DNA of 64,000 bases, taken from Coenobita brevimanus. Taxonomy: Eukaryota > Arthropoda > Malacostraca > Decapoda > Coenobitidae. Positions 1 to 12,149 of the stretch are shown here, one piece after another. The translations under genes were made by a program, and so were the position numbers. How positions within the stretch are numbered: position 1 is the first letter of the stretch; every line of letters starts with the position of its first letter. Where the stretch lies: positions 16,190,691-16,254,690 of the forward strand of contig CM064681.1 of assembly GCA_032717465.1 (NCBI GenBank), written 5' to 3'. Below the pieces are notes generated by a model, which made no database searches, had not been told where the DNA came from, and was given only the letters and a program-made list of their open reading frames with translations.

Positions 1-600
1 CCACGTGCACCGCCGGTGTGTAATGAAATCTGTCAAAAACAAACCTTATAGAATGGCACTATCATATGGTTCAAACCACGAAGAAAAGGTTAATAAAAAT
101 CTGTGATATAGCAATACACTATATACTCTCTTGATAATATTAGTCAGTCTGAGTGGTTATGTTGTGTACCAGTAGTGTCAATATACTTATACTGAAAATA
201 AAAGAAACATCATACACATATCGGTGTCACTTTAATGAAGCTTAGAGCTGAAGGTACAGGAAAAAGCTACCGGGTATTTACTGCATAATGTAGCAAATGT
301 TCTTTTACATTGTTACCTAGTACACCTACTGAAAGTAAAATACTTAAATAAAAAGCAAAAAATTTGGCCTACCATTGATACATAATATACAGATTTATTA
401 TATTTTCAATGATACCTATTTAAGATATGTACGAAAACGAAACTAAAAATGAACTGGAGCTTTCTTTTAAAGGCTATTTATACAATAGTAATGTTTTTTC
501 CACTACTTTAAACTGAAAGTAACATACTGTTACGAAATACTAAAGCAGTGAGTAAGAATTAGTCTGAGAGAGCGAGGAAGAGAGCGGGAGTTAGAGACGG
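1..600. other. AT-rich intergenic DNA, nothing recognised
   Basis: This stretch has no ORF of useful length, no recognisable transposon protein and no terminal repeats that I could pair. It is AT-rich and punctuated by stops in all frames. Confidence 0.6.
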
Positions 601-610
601 GGATAGTTAG

Positions 611-612
<2 letters not shown>

Positions 613-650
<38 letters not shown>
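613..650. repeat. (GT)n microsatellite
   Basis: About 19 uninterrupted GT dinucleotides, directly visible. Short ORFs reading Thr-His or Val-Cys across it are artefacts of the repeat. Confidence 0.95.
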
Positions 651-652
<2 letters not shown>

Positions 653-702
653 TCATCGCATGAGTAGCGAGGAGCGCGGTAACGCGTGAGTATGGCCAAA
701 AA

Positions 703-800
703 AGTAGCGGCGCTCTCAGTTCCGCTACTGGCTACAAAAAGTAATGGCGTTACCACCATTGCTATTAAAATAGTAGCGGCGCTAGGTACTGCCGCTACTA
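703..800. repeat. two successive inverted-repeat hairpins
   Basis: Positions 703-710 pair with 722-729 (8-bp stem, AGTAGCGG/CCGCTACT). Positions 771-780 pair with 791-800 (10-bp perfect stem, TAGTAGCGGC/GCCGCTACTA). Both share the core AGTAGCGGCGCT, so one foldback motif has been duplicated. A weaker third stem (AATGG/CCATT) lies between them. The function is unknown. Confidence 0.7.
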
Positions 801-837
801 ATAGTGGCGCTATTCTCAGTTTTGTGTATTGCTTACT

Positions 838-964
838 GCCTTTGATCTCCAGTCTTTCAAAAGCAGTGGGTCCAGGCATCTGGAAATTATCGGGCTCTCA
901 GTTATCTTGTTTTTGTTTTTTCTTCGAGGGAACAATTTGCAGGCTCCTGGCCTTTGGTTTGTTC

Positions 965-968
<4 letters not shown>
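838..968 (+). mobile_element. LINE 3'-end fragment, same family as the element at 27540-29766
   Basis: The DNA from 'gatctccagtctttcaaa' to 'cctttggtttgttctttt' matches the 3' end of the LINE at 29610-29755, including the coding end (leucine, glutamine, serine, phenylalanine, lysine) and the short 3' UTR. Only the last ~130 bp are present, so the copy is extremely 5'-truncated. It runs straight into an (AC)n tract. Confidence 0.75.

Positions 969-1002
<34 letters not shown>
969..1002. repeat. (AC)n microsatellite abutting a LINE 3' end
   Basis: About 17 AC units directly follow the LINE 3' end, as expected of a LINE tail that has expanded. Confidence 0.9.
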
Positions 1003-1289
1003 GGAGTCAAGGAGGACAGACGTGCGCTGAAAGCGCTCCATACCGAGCCAGCACGGCCAGTGGCATTACCTAAATTAGTATCTTTATATGAGTCAAGCTC
1101 TGTACCAGGTTAGACTAAATGATTTTTTATTATTAAAAAAAATATTAAGTTTAAACAAGACTTGTTCAAACAGAAAAGAGAACCGAGTGGCGAAAGAATG
1201 CACTCAGTCAGCTGAGGTTTGTTTAGACTACAACTGTCCCAGGGAATGTACAGTAAGTATTCGGTGCTTTTAGTTTTGCAAAATGGACA

Positions 1290-4200
1290 CATACTTCAGT
1301 AAAGCAAGATGATGATTTCCACCAAGAACTGGTTGAAGTGGAGACTCTAGACTGGTTAAACGTGTTCACAAACTGGAGATGGCTTTCAAAAATGAAATTG
1401 ATGAAATAAAGAAGCAGATGCACTTGCAAAAGGAAGAAATAGAAAAACTAGGAAGGGAGGCCAACAAGAAAGACACAACCATTAGTGAACTAACAGTGGA
1501 ATTGCGTACACTTAGGAAGAAAATGAGTGAAATGGCAAGTACAGTAGTCAATCACGAGAGTATTATGGAAGAGTTCAAAAATGATGCAGAGACAATTAGG
1601 CAAGCAGTCTGATAGACCAGAGCAGTGATACTGAGGAGAAGATAACACAGGTGAATGAAGCTGTGCAAAGCTACAAAAATGATGTGGAAACCACGTATGC
1701 TGAAATGGTGAAAGTAAAGAAAGACTCAGAAACAAGGGTAGAGGAAAAAAGCATTAAAAAGGAAGTGAAAAGAATAATCCAAAACAACCCAAAGTTAGTC
1801 AGAGATTCAGTAGATATCAACTAATCTTTAGTAATCGCTGGTATAGAAAAGAGGAAAAAGTAAAGTAAACAAGATCACAAGAGACAAAAAGGAGATGGCA
1901 AACGTAATGAGCTTACTGAAAAGAAAGTATCAGAGAGAATTCTGTAAGTAAAGATATAGAGGAACCACAAAAAGGTTTGGGAAATACGAGAAAAGGAAGA
2001 CAAAGACCTTTAAAAAGGTAACTTTCCAGAGTGTAAACAATGTGTAGGAGATACTAAACAATGCAAAGAATCTTATGGAAAAAGAGGAGTTCAAAAATGT
2101 ATGGATAAAATGAGTGCCTAACACAAGAGGAACTGGAATTACTAGAAAAGAGAAGAGGGAGGAAGCAAAAACAAAAAATGAGGGAAGATCAGAAGGGGAT
2201 AAGAACACATTTTTACAAAGTAACTAGGATTGCAGGTAAAATGAAAGTGGTACACAAACAGGAGGGAATAAAAAGGAGGAAGGTAGTAGAATCTGGGTGT
2301 CATGACAAGTATACTCTTAAACAAGACGATAAAGTTGATGTACTCAAATGTGGATGAAATGGTTTATCTAAATTACAAGAGATGAATAGATTATGTCCAG
2401 AGAAAATGAACCACATATAATATGCCTAAGTGAAACAAAATTAACACCAAGGATATCCAATGACATACTAAGCTTAGAGGAATACTAATATATGGAGAAA
2501 GAGACAGAAAATTAAAAAAAAAAAAAAAAAGAGGAGGAATTATAATATTAACTAAAGAAAAATCTAAAAGTCAATGAAATAAAACTAGATATACCATCAC
2601 AAGTAGAACTAATTCCAGTAGAGATCAACACATCTGAAGGGAAAGTAATTGTAGCCAATTTGTACATATGCCACCCAAGATCAAACACATGGGAAAGAGA
2701 GCAGAATATGAGGACCTGGCAGAGGAGTACAATTCAGAGCTTAAGATCATTGCTACATAAAATGGAAGAGAAATCGGAAACAAATTATACTAACTGGAGA
2801 TTTTTAATACAAATATAAATTGGAATACTCTACATATAATAAAGCCATAGAAAGCTGTTTGGGACCAAAATCTCCTAGGATCTCGTGCAAGAGTTTTTCC
2901 TAACTTGCAATGACATGTGAGGGAAACCACCAGAAAAAAAGGACTCGATGTACCTTCAATGGGTAGATCTAATATTTACTAGGCAAGAAAATGATATTGA
3001 CAGTTTAATATATCACCCTCCACTAGGCAAGAGCGATCATGCAGTACTAAATTACAACTTCAGGATAGCATATGACCTAGTTAACAGCAATGAAAGTTAT
3101 AAAAAGAGGCCTAAACTATAAAAGGAAATTATCAACTTCCCTAAAGAAGTGATTTCTTAAAAGTTGATTGGGAAAATGAAGCTTAGAGGACAAGATTTTA
3201 CTGCAAATGCTGTATATAAAAAATTCTGTGAGATTTTATGAAATAGGAGTTCCAGAAGTAACATCCCACAGCACAAAAGAAAGCAGATAAGAAAATACAG
3301 AAATGGTTCAATACAGAATGTAAAAAATGAAAAGAAAGAAAGAGATTTGTTGTGGAATAGATACAGAAGACACAATAGTGGAAAGGGCATATAATAATTA
3401 CAAAGCAGGCAAGAAACGAATTCCATACAAGAATAAGGAGGGAAGCCCAAAAAACAGTTTGAGGAGGGATATCATAAATAAAAGTAGTGATCAACCAAAG
3501 CTATTTTACAGCAGCTAAATCAGAAGCAAAATCAAAGTAAAAGATATAATTCAATCCATTACGGACGAGGGAATCACCTACACACAAGAGAAAGATATTT
3601 GTGAAGTGCTAAATAAGAATTTCCAATTAGTTTTTTTACAGAAAGAAAAAAATTTTGAGAGGGACTATGTGGAACATGCATGTCCATACATACTACCAGA
3701 CATACAAATATCAGAAAAAGTAATACAGGAGGAGTTAGAAAGTAAAATTAGCCAGAGGAAAAGAAAGTGGTCCTGATGAAATTTCATGTTGGGTACTACG
3801 AGTATGTGCAAAGGGAGTAAAGTAAACCATTATTTTTAATTTTCAAGAAATCCTTGAGTCAAAGGTAAAGCTACCTGATATTTGGAAGAAAGCAAATATT
3901 GTCCCCTTATTCAAGAAAGGAAATAGACAAAATCTACTCAACTACTGACCAGTATCACTGACCAGTGTTATAAGCAAGGTATTAGAAAAGCTTATAAGAA
4001 AAGCTTGGGTAAATCATCTAGAAGAACACAGATATGATAACAGAGAAAGACAGTTTAGGTTTCAGAAAAAGAAGGAAAATCATGTGTATTTACTAATCTC
4101 TTGGGCAGCTACTATGACAGAGTAACAAACACACATACAGGAAAGAGAAGGATGGGTGGACAGTATCTATTTAGATTTCAAGAAAGCATTGACACAGTAC

Positions 4201-5356
4201 CACACCAAGGACTTTCTTTATGGAAACTGTACCATCAAGGGAGGAGGAATTTGAGGCAAACTGTTTTGTATTGGATGCAAGATTTTCTCTCATAAAAAGA
4301 GAGAAATGAAGAACAGTACTAAGAGGGAAACTACTCATCACTTGAAAAGAAGTGACTAGTGGAGTACCACAGGGCTCAGTGCTGGCACCAATCATGTTTT
4401 TAACGTTATATAAAATGATATAAACAGTAACACATGGAAATTAAAGCCATCCTGAATATGTTTGTAGATGATGCAAAAATACAAAGGAGAATTACTAACA
4501 CAGACTCTTGTAAAGAGCTACAAGAAGAGTTAAATAAACTTCATGAATGGAGTAATACACTGGCAAATGGAATTCAATGTGGACAAGTGTCATGTAATCA
4601 AGTTTTGTTAAAAGTGGAAAAAGACCTGATTGGAGATTATACGTTAGGAAATAAAACCGTATACACATCAGAAAGAGAGAAGGACCTGAGGTATGATTAT
4701 CAATAACAGACTATCTCCGGCTGACCACATCAGCGAGAAGAGTACGGAACATGTATACACTGCTTGCAAATATGAGAATAGCATTCACATACATAAATGA
4801 AAGATAATGCCTAAGAAGGATAACTAACATCATTCATTAGACCAACCCCTGGAGTATGCATCAGTAGTCTGGAGTCCTCATCTCCAAAAAACACATAGAC
4901 AAGATTGAAAAAGTTCAAAGGGCCGCTACAAGATGGATACCAAGCTTAAGGGACTCTAAGCTACGAAGAAAGACTAAAATAAACTGAATCTACCAACACT
5001 ACAAGAGAGAAGGAAAAAGAGGTGACATGATAATGCACTATATAAATGCATATCAGGGGAAGGAGAAAAATAGACATAAATGATTAATTAACATATGGGG
5101 AAGGCACATCAGCAAGAGGACACTGCAAAAATGCATAAGAAGAGAGGTGATAAAGGCGTAAGGAAATTCAGTTTCCCAAACAGAGCAATTGGTCAATGGA
5201 ATGCTCTACCTGAATGAAATAGTGTGTGCCAAAGCAATTCACCACAAATTTAAGGATATGTACGGTAAATATCGATGAAGACACGGGACAGTATGAGCTT
5301 GACTCATTCCTGTAAAGATACAATTAGGTAAGAACAATTAGGTACAATTAGGTAAG

Positions 5357-5358
<2 letters not shown>
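1290..5358 (+). pseudogene. decayed CR1-like non-LTR retrotransposon
   Basis: The remnants appear in the order expected of a CR1-type LINE. At 1379-1612 an open frame of 77 codons reads as a Lys/Glu-rich coiled coil, typical of LINE ORF1. At 2380-2480 the frame reads like an apurinic endonuclease (CLSETKL). At 2955-3060 it reads like the endonuclease end (GKSDHAVL). The reverse transcriptase follows: a KANIVPLFKKG-like motif near 3890, a degraded substrate-binding block near 4150-4205, SGVPQGSVLAP near 4360, and FVDDAKI at 4452-4472, which is the catalytic box. The C-terminal part (LEYASVVWSP) is near 4850. Frequent stops and frameshifts make it dead. The 3' end carries about three copies of an ACAATTAGGTA motif (5319-5357) and then (AC)n. 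The clade assignment to CR1 rather than L2 is an inference. Confidence 0.75.
1379..1612 (+). pseudogene. LINE ORF1-like coiled-coil fragment
   Basis: This is a 77-residue open frame dominated by Glu, Lys and Leu with heptad-like spacing (EIDEIKKQMHLQKEEIEKL). It sits directly upstream of the endonuclease and reverse transcriptase remnants, which is where CR1-type elements carry ORF1, a nucleic-acid-binding coiled-coil protein that packages the LINE RNA. No zinc knuckle or RRM is recognisable in what survives. It ends at a TGA; similar low-complexity Lys/Glu text continues in other frames to about 2100, so the original ORF was longer and has decayed. A cellular coiled-coil gene is a less likely alternative. 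Confidence 0.5.

Positions 5359-5394
<36 letters not shown>
5357..5394. repeat. (AC)n microsatellite at CR1-like LINE tail
   Basis: About 18 AC repeats directly follow the LINE 3' tail motif. Confidence 0.9.
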
Positions 5395-5397
<3 letters not shown>

Positions 5398-5398
<1 letters not shown>

Positions 5399-7150
5399 TT
5401 ACAAGATATGGTGGTGCAAAACAGTGGAATGAAATTCCTTTTTATTGCTAACAATGGCTGGAAGTAAATGAGTCGTGAAAAAATCTTAAAGAATATGAAG
5501 GTAGAAGATACTGATGAGGTATAAGGAAGTAATAGTCATTAGCAAGAGGGAAAGAAATTAATATTTTGACGGAAAAATAGACACTTAGTCCAGAAGATTT
5601 TTTTAAAATGATGTTTTAGAAACGCTATAACTGTACCTTTGTGTGCGCTGTGCAGGTGGTGGTGAATTTAATTTAAATTTTTTTATGAAAATAATCCCAT
5701 AATTATGAAGGCAAACTGTACATGGAAAAAAATCGTGGTACGGATCGGAATGTTGTGTTTTGAATTCTTTGACAAAATTTACGTGAATACTTAAAATTAT
5801 ATAACTGTCACGAGTGAGTGATTATTCTGGTATGCGTAAAATTTGTGATTTGTTTTAACACAGAGTCTTTCATTTAACAGATACATCATTAAAACATTCA
5901 CTCATTGCATGGTAATTAACAGTACTTTCAGTATCAGCAGGATTTGATATTTTTTATGTACAATATCTTTTTCTGTGATGGAATGTTTTGCAAAACAACT
6001 ATCATAGTTATAATATGAATCATAATACAGTGGAGGTTGACCAGTAGTATTAAACAGGATTCTAAAATCAATACGCTTTTTTACTGGCCATATCTTACCA
6101 CCGCTCGTCTAATTTTTGTACATTACTGGTAACTGGTTGTTCGTTGTGAAGCCTTACCTTGACAGTGATATCCCACTACCAGACACTCCACCCACTTTGC
6201 ACCCTCACCAACCACTGGAGTAGGCGCTCAACCCTGTGCCTTATATACCGGTATCCATCTATGGGCACAACGCCCCAGCGCAGATCCAACTTTTTTCTTA
6301 TTGCCGAACCCATTTTGTTTATGTGAGGGAGAGATGGGGGAGAAGCAAGAGGGGAGGGAAAAGAAACAGCTAATGAAGACTAGGAGTGGAGCAGTGGGGA
6401 AGGGGAAGGAGGCACACAGGCGGCATTTTACAGCTGGATCTGACATTAGCAACTTGATTTCCTTTGTATCTTTCAATCTCAACATGATGAGTACATCATT
6501 TTAACCATTACTGAATCAGAGTCTGGGTGATTATGCGTAAGTTATTACGATGATAAATAGGATGATTTAATATAACATCATATAATGATAATGATGATGA
6601 TGATAATGATTGATGATGGTGGTAGGATGAGACTCCCCACTATCCACTCATTAGATGTAATGATACCTTCCTTTGGATAAACCAAAATTAATATTATCTT
6701 GTACTCAAATGTTTCATTTTAAAATTTGGAGAGGTTAACCACCAGTTCTTACCAGATGGACTCACGGTGCTGTATTGGGTTTGGCACAAAAATCGGATTT
6801 CGCTCCATAAAGGTTTATATGTAAAGGATGACTGTTTTTCTTTCTCATAACACCAGTCACGGGCGAGGTATTGGTAACTGTAGCCTTCCGTATCCGAACT
6901 CAGTAGCCTAGCCTCACAAGATCTAATAAGGTGGATAGGATTGTAAGTTATTACGATTATTTTAATTTCTAAACACTGGGTGTACACTTTGGTCCATTAC
7001 AACAAAAACACCACCACCAGCAATAACAACAACGTCGACATTAAGGTGACGCCTCATTTAGGCTACAAAATTTTTCCTACTGTCATGCAGTTAGTTTATC
7101 CTACAGATAAACCACACAGTACATGAAATAATTATTTTTTAGATAATCTT
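5398..7150. other. no gene recognised; simple (ATG)n-type repeat at 6577-6625
   Basis: AT-rich DNA with short ORFs that resemble nothing I recognise. A 97-codon minus-strand frame at 6694-6987 has no motif. An imperfect ATGATAATGATG repeat occupies about 6577-6625. Confidence 0.5.
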
Positions 7151-7913
7151 TTCCCTCCAGGCCATATTTGCCAATTTGAGTTCTTGTTCCTGTTCCTGGT
7201 TAATCCTGGTCTGCCTGATCAAGAAGAACCATCGACTGCAGGTAAGCAACCGGCCCTAGAAGGTTTTCTCAACAGGACTTCCCACATCGTTGCTGTTGTG
7301 TCTGCGTCTTACTGAGACATGTGCTGCACAGTGCTCCATTATGTGTAACAAGATGTGTGGTTTTATTCTGGAAGCTGGGCATAAGTCTTTGATTATACTC
7401 AACCCAAATCTAAGATGATAATTTAGGAGGGTTGGTTGATGTCCTGATTTAATCCTAGGTAAGTGAACTCAGTTATATCTACCTGAGGATGCCTCTAATG
7501 TTTGAACGTCATGAGGTGGGATGAGGTTATAACACTGTGATCGATCAAGTTGTTGTATGGCCCTTCGCATGAAGTGGGTCTGTAAGTGTCCTTTCACTGT
7601 TAGTGCAAGAATGTCTGGAGGTGGGATATTATTGAAGAGATGTTATTAATGTTTGTGGTGTGATGATTTTTTTTGCATAGTTGTACTGCGTGGTTTAATT
7701 ATATATTGGCAGGGATGTTGTATGTTAGCACCGACTGCTGTATACAAGAGTATGGCTCTCATATTGAGATATTTTCTAACGCAGATTTTACTTTCAGCGT
7801 AAGTGTTCTATGGGAGTATTACTGGTTGGTGCAATCAATGCTGTTACATACAGCGTTATTCCATATTGCTGACAAGGCGTTGTAATGGATGTTAGATAAA
7901 ACTGGAATCCAAA

Positions 7914-8013
7914 NNNNNNNNNNNNNNNNNNNNNNNNNNNNNNNNNNNNNNNNNNNNNNNNNNNNNNNNNNNNNNNNNNNNNNNNNNNNNNNNNNNNNNN
8001 NNNNNNNNNNNNN
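7914..8013. other. assembly gap of 100 N
   Basis: Exactly 100 undetermined bases, the conventional length for a scaffolding gap of unknown size. The LINE 3' end to its right is therefore cut off from its upstream sequence. Confidence 0.99.
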
Positions 8014-8536
8014 TCAGAGAGTGGTTGTGCCAAGGGTTCTTCCCTGTCCGTCTCGGCGATTGGAGGTGGCTCTTACTAGGCTTCGCATTGGGCATTCACG
8101 GCTTACACATGGATTCCTGATGAGTGGTGAATCTCAGCCGTACTGTGATGACTCCCTTGTTCCAGTTACTGTCCGTCACTTGCTGGTCGAGTGTCCGAGT
8201 CTGGGGGACCTACGTCAGAGATTACTCCATAGGCATAAGGGGACAGATGGTGCCTACTGTTTGTCCTCGATGCTTGGTGATGCCTCTAGCGATTTTCGTG
8301 ATGTTTTTAGTTTTCTTCAGGAGGCGGGCCTCCTTCCACTTTTATAAGTAACTGATATTTTATAAACTATTCTTTTATTATTTTCAGTGTTTTATTCCTA
8401 CTAACATATTTTAACTCTAATATGAATATACACTTTTTATTTTGCTGTGTCTTTTACTTTGTCGTCTGGCGGCATATGACCCTGGCAGTTGCGCCGCCAG
8501 ATTTTAATTAGTTGCAATCAATCAATCAATCAATCC
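8014..8536 (+). pseudogene. 3' end of an RNase H-bearing LINE (I/R1/LOA-like group)
   Basis: The frame 8016-8347 shows the region that follows RNase H in many I/R1-group LINEs: LTRLRIGHSRLTHGFL, then a tryptophan-poor zinc-binding-like stretch with VTVRHLLVECPSLGDLRQRL, ending FLQEAGLLPLL and a stop at 8345-8347. The 3' UTR ends in a (CAAT)n tail (8514-8536), which is characteristic of this LINE group. The left side is lost in the assembly gap, so neither RNase H proper nor RT can be seen. The element type is clear, the exact clade is not. Confidence 0.7.
8514..8536. repeat. (CAAT)n LINE tail
   Basis: Five to six CAAT units at the end of the LINE 3' UTR. Confidence 0.85.
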
Positions 8537-8815
8537 CTCACATACTCCTCCACCCTGTTCACCCAATTGACTGGAGGTCTGCCCCTCGCACCAGGACCCT
8601 CGACTTCACTCCTATACACTTTCCTTGCAAACTCCCCATCTTGCGTTCTCTCCACATGTCCAAACCACCTCTGTTTATTCACACTTCAGCTTACTCTCCA
8701 CCACCCCACACTCAATGCTGCCAATTCCCGTCTCACTCAAGCCACGTCTCTCACAGACACTCTCACTCCTCACCCCATCCCATCTCGTCAAGCCACATGA
8801 CCCTCTAAGATAGCC
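8537..8815 (-). pseudogene. RTE-like LINE C-terminal remnant
   Basis: Read on the minus strand, 8700-8540 gives RWFGHVERTQDGEFARKV, then GARGRPPVNW, and ends at VEEYVRD and a stop. This is the conserved extreme C-terminus of RTE-type LINE reverse transcriptases, and the minus-strand LINE at 34345-34974 has the related [10 protein letters not shown]. Only about 90 codons survive. It is placed back to back with the (CAAT)n tail of the plus-strand LINE. Confidence 0.7.
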
Positions 8816-9979
8816 CATTTCCACTGCAGTATTCTAGACTGTTGTGCCCTGTTCCTAGTCCAGGTCTTGGATGCACATGTTAATTATGTGAAAGCATGAG
8901 TATGGTATTTTTCGATACTGTAAATAGTAATATCAATAAAAGTAATAATAAATACATTCAACCTATTTATTTCATTATGTTGCCCACTAAAATAAGCTGA
9001 GACTTTAAATGGTAGTGCAAAGTCATATTAAGAGTAACATTATTATGTATTTCTCAGAAGGAAGGACAAGAGCACAAAAGCGCCTGCAAACGAAGACTTC
9101 CCCATAAAGGAAGGGCCACCGGTGGGGAATTTATGGTCCAAGGTGACCTTGGTTCACTCCCTAATATTTTCAGTAAAGTTTAGTGATGTGCAGTGTGTAT
9201 GTAAGGGTAGTGCAGATAGTAAATTAAAAATGTCTGGGAGAGCACGCTGGATTACTCTCTGTTTTCATGAAACACTGAATAAATCCAGGTAAGGCAGACA
9301 GATTGGGGCAGGTGTAGCAAAAGTTTTCCACCACCTCCACACTTCCTTACCTCGCAACGTATGATATGAGAAGATACTGCCTACCTAGGCACTTCAGCAT
9401 TTCTCATCGACTTCGACGACTCTCACAGCTCTGACTGAAACTATGGTCGAGTATGCATATGAATGGTTTAGTCACATTAAACATAGTTTGGTTAGATCGC
9501 TGATACATAATGTTCATATTATATATGTTGCATTGCTTAGTGCATATATTTTAATGTAATATACCATTTGAAATAATCTTCCAGTGATGGCATGCCAAGA
9601 GAAGTTCAAGTGAGCTATCACCAGGCCTACCAGTAGTCCATTTAACTCTCATGTCCAGGTGTGGATCATAGGGATTTAAAGTTCATATCTTATCAGAGTA
9701 TATGTAATTTGTTCTCAGAGAAGTGGAGTTACAACAGTCTTTAATTACAAATGTTAATGTAACGTTATTTATTTAACTATGATCCCCTCTTGTGTTCAAT
9801 GCATGTATTACATGAAATGAAACATGATCTGAGCTTCAGCAAGTCGTGTAGACCCGCCTCCACACCCTCCTACACCGCCTCTGACCCCTAACAATCCCCC
9901 CAACGTCGGCCACAGTGTTACCCAGACTTGGACTGCGATGAGATCACTGTAGCTTTGTGCCAAGGGGGTCCGTTTCTTT
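8816..9979. other. no gene recognised
   Basis: No supported ORF, terminal repeat or RNA gene. I looked here for a 5' LTR matching the LTR at 16631-17480 and saw none, which suggests that the Ty3/Gypsy remnant downstream is 5'-truncated. Confidence 0.5.
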
Positions 9980-10502
9980 TATGAGTGACTGTACCGCTTT
10001 GGTTCTGTTGGCAGGTGAGGGCGCTCCACACTACAGTGATACCGCCAAGATCTGGGAGAACTACTGCACCAGTGCAAGGGGAGTGGCTCTTTTGACAGCT
10101 GTCTAGGGGTAGTGGAGCCTGATGTACGGAAGTGCAGGTTGAAGGCCAGAGTGATGACGAGGAGAAATTTGGCGGAAACAGGTGCAGGTGAAGAAGAACC
10201 AGTTGTTGTGGCCAATTTCTCTCTCGAGAGCCACTTAGGAGATCAAGAAGGGAGAAATTGCGGGACTGTCCATGGAATAGTGGACCCCGAGTGGCATCAG
10301 TGGAGGACCTGTAAAATGAGTGTAGTCAAAGAAGATGGGAATCTGCCAGACCACTAACAAGACCTGTTTTCAAGGAGCTGCTAGTGCATGGATGACTCAC
10401 AAGTGCTGCAGTTAAGGCAACTGCAAGTACAGACTGGAGACCTAAACCTGCGATTCACAGATGTGATAGAGAATTGTATTGACACTGAGGATCACCGCCC
10501 AA

Positions 10503-11163
10503 TTAAACAGCCAGCTTATAGGATGGCGCCAACATAACGCCCAGAAATGGAGAAGGTGATGGAGAATGTCCAAAATCAAGGAGTGATAGAAAAATCCAGC
10601 AGTCCTTGGGTATCAGCATTTGTTCTGGCAAGAAAGAAGGATGGCACATTGAGGTGGTGTGTGGATTATCAATCATTGAATGAAATGACAGTGAAGGATA
10701 CGTACCCCTTGCCAAGAATTGATGACACACTGGATGCTCTGTCAGGTGCCAAGTGGTTCTCCATCCTGGACATGAAAGCAAGATATCACCAGGTCAAGGT
10801 TGCAGAGAAGGACAAGGAGAAAACAGCCTTTTCGTACAGGCGTGGTTTATGGCAGTTCAAAGTGATGCCATTTGGCCTATGTAACACCCTGGCTACTTTT
10901 GGGCGTCTCATGGATAGATACTGGATGACCTACACTGGCAGACAGCTCTGATCTATCTCTATGATGTAAATGTGTTTGGATGGAATTTTGACCAGAAATT
11001 GGAGAAGTTGTCAGAGGTGATCAACAGGATCCGACCAGCACACCTCAAGATAAACTCTAAGAAGTGCTACTTGTTCCAGAAGGATGTGAAGTACCTAGGA
11101 CACATTGTAGGTGAGGTCGGCGTCCGTACTGATCTGGAGACATTGGCAGCTGTGAAAAACTAG
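10503..11163 (+). pseudogene. Ty3/Gypsy reverse transcriptase domain (broken)
   Basis: The frame 10547-10951 reads through RT motifs: SSPWVSAFVLARKKDGTLR, then DYQSLNEMTVKDTYPLPRID, then FSILDMKARYHQVKV (first catalytic Asp) and MPFGLCNTLATFGRLMD. A frameshift near 10950 moves the catalytic box into the next frame, where the usual Y-x-D-D reads YLYD, so one catalytic aspartate is lost. The frame 10972-11163 carries the thumb side (KCYLFQKDVKYLGHIV). A stop at 11161 ends it. The enzyme would have copied element RNA into cDNA inside virus-like particles. As written it cannot be active. Confidence 0.9.
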
Positions 11164-11399
11164 CTAGTGAGAAACTGGCCAGTTCTAACTTGTGTGAAGG
11201 AACTGTGGAGTTTCCTGGGCTTGTGTATCTACTATCGACATTTTTGTCAAGGACTTTGCAATGATAGTAGCACCTCTGCACAAGGTGTTGGGGAAGAGGC
11301 AGAAGTTTATGTGGACTGCAGTGAAACAAAAGGCTTTCGATGAACTCAAGCATGCGTTGGCAAACTGTTCAGTGTTGTCATACCCAGATCAGAGCTTAG

Positions 11400-11656
11400 C
11401 CATTCACTCTGGGCTGTGATGCTAGTGACCAAGGTATTGGCGGAGTCCAGTTGCAGAAGAAGGACAACAAAGAGTATGTGGAAGCAAATTACAGCAAGAA
11501 GCTCAGCCCATCAGAGCGGAACTATTGTTTGACTCGGAAGCAACTATTGGTTGTGATGATAATCCTTGAGCCTTGATTTCTTCCATCCCTACTTGTATGA
11601 GTCCTACTTCATCACCAGGACGGACCATGCAGCACTGAAGTGGCTGAAGACATTAA
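11400..11656 (+). pseudogene. Ty3/Gypsy RNase H domain, first part
   Basis: Fragments in shifting frames match the Gypsy RNase H: GCDASDQGIGGVQLQ (first catalytic Asp) near 11412, then NYSKKLSPSERNY, and TDHAALKWLKTL near 11620-11655. The coding text stops abruptly at a TTAA (11653-11656) where the piggyBac element begins, and continues after it at 13869. RNase H removes the RNA strand of the RNA:DNA hybrid during reverse transcription. Confidence 0.85.
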
Positions 11657-12149
11657 CCCTGGAAAGTAGCCTTAAAAATCTTGACTTGCCTGGTGTGGGT
11701 GCAGGTACCAATAATGGAACTGCTTACTTAAATATTTATGCGAAAAAAAAAAAAAAAAACTTATGGAGTCTCAGTTAATTGGTCGCTATAACCACCTCAA
11801 GCATTCCTTAACATTATGTTAGATGATAATAAAACAACAGTGATTGTTTCTATTTATTGAAGATCTAGTCAAAATATTAATGCACTAAAAAAAAATGGTG
11901 GACTAGAGGGATGGATGTCTCTGGTGGTGAGGAGTTGGAATGTTTGTTCCAACAGGAGCAGAGCTGTGAAAAAAAGAAAATAGGGTACGTTATATTGCCA
12001 TAACTGTTGAGGGGGGCCAGATTTTTTCTGGAAATCCTTGGGAAAAATATTAATAGGACAGCCAAAATGCATTGAATAACCACAGAACTGACCAAGAGGA
12101 TACAATAAAGCACTGCCAACCAGAAAAAAATGCGTTTGGACTCTTGCCT

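Noticed and set aside
1379..1612. Host coiled-coil gene exon
   Set aside because: It lies directly upstream of LINE endonuclease and RT remnants and has no splice-site or exon context.
6694..6987. 97-codon minus-strand ORF
   Set aside because: No motif, no repeat copy in the window and no supporting context; its length is within chance for AT-rich DNA.
8816..9979. 5' LTR of the Ty3/Gypsy remnant
   Set aside because: No stretch resembling 16631-17480 was found here.
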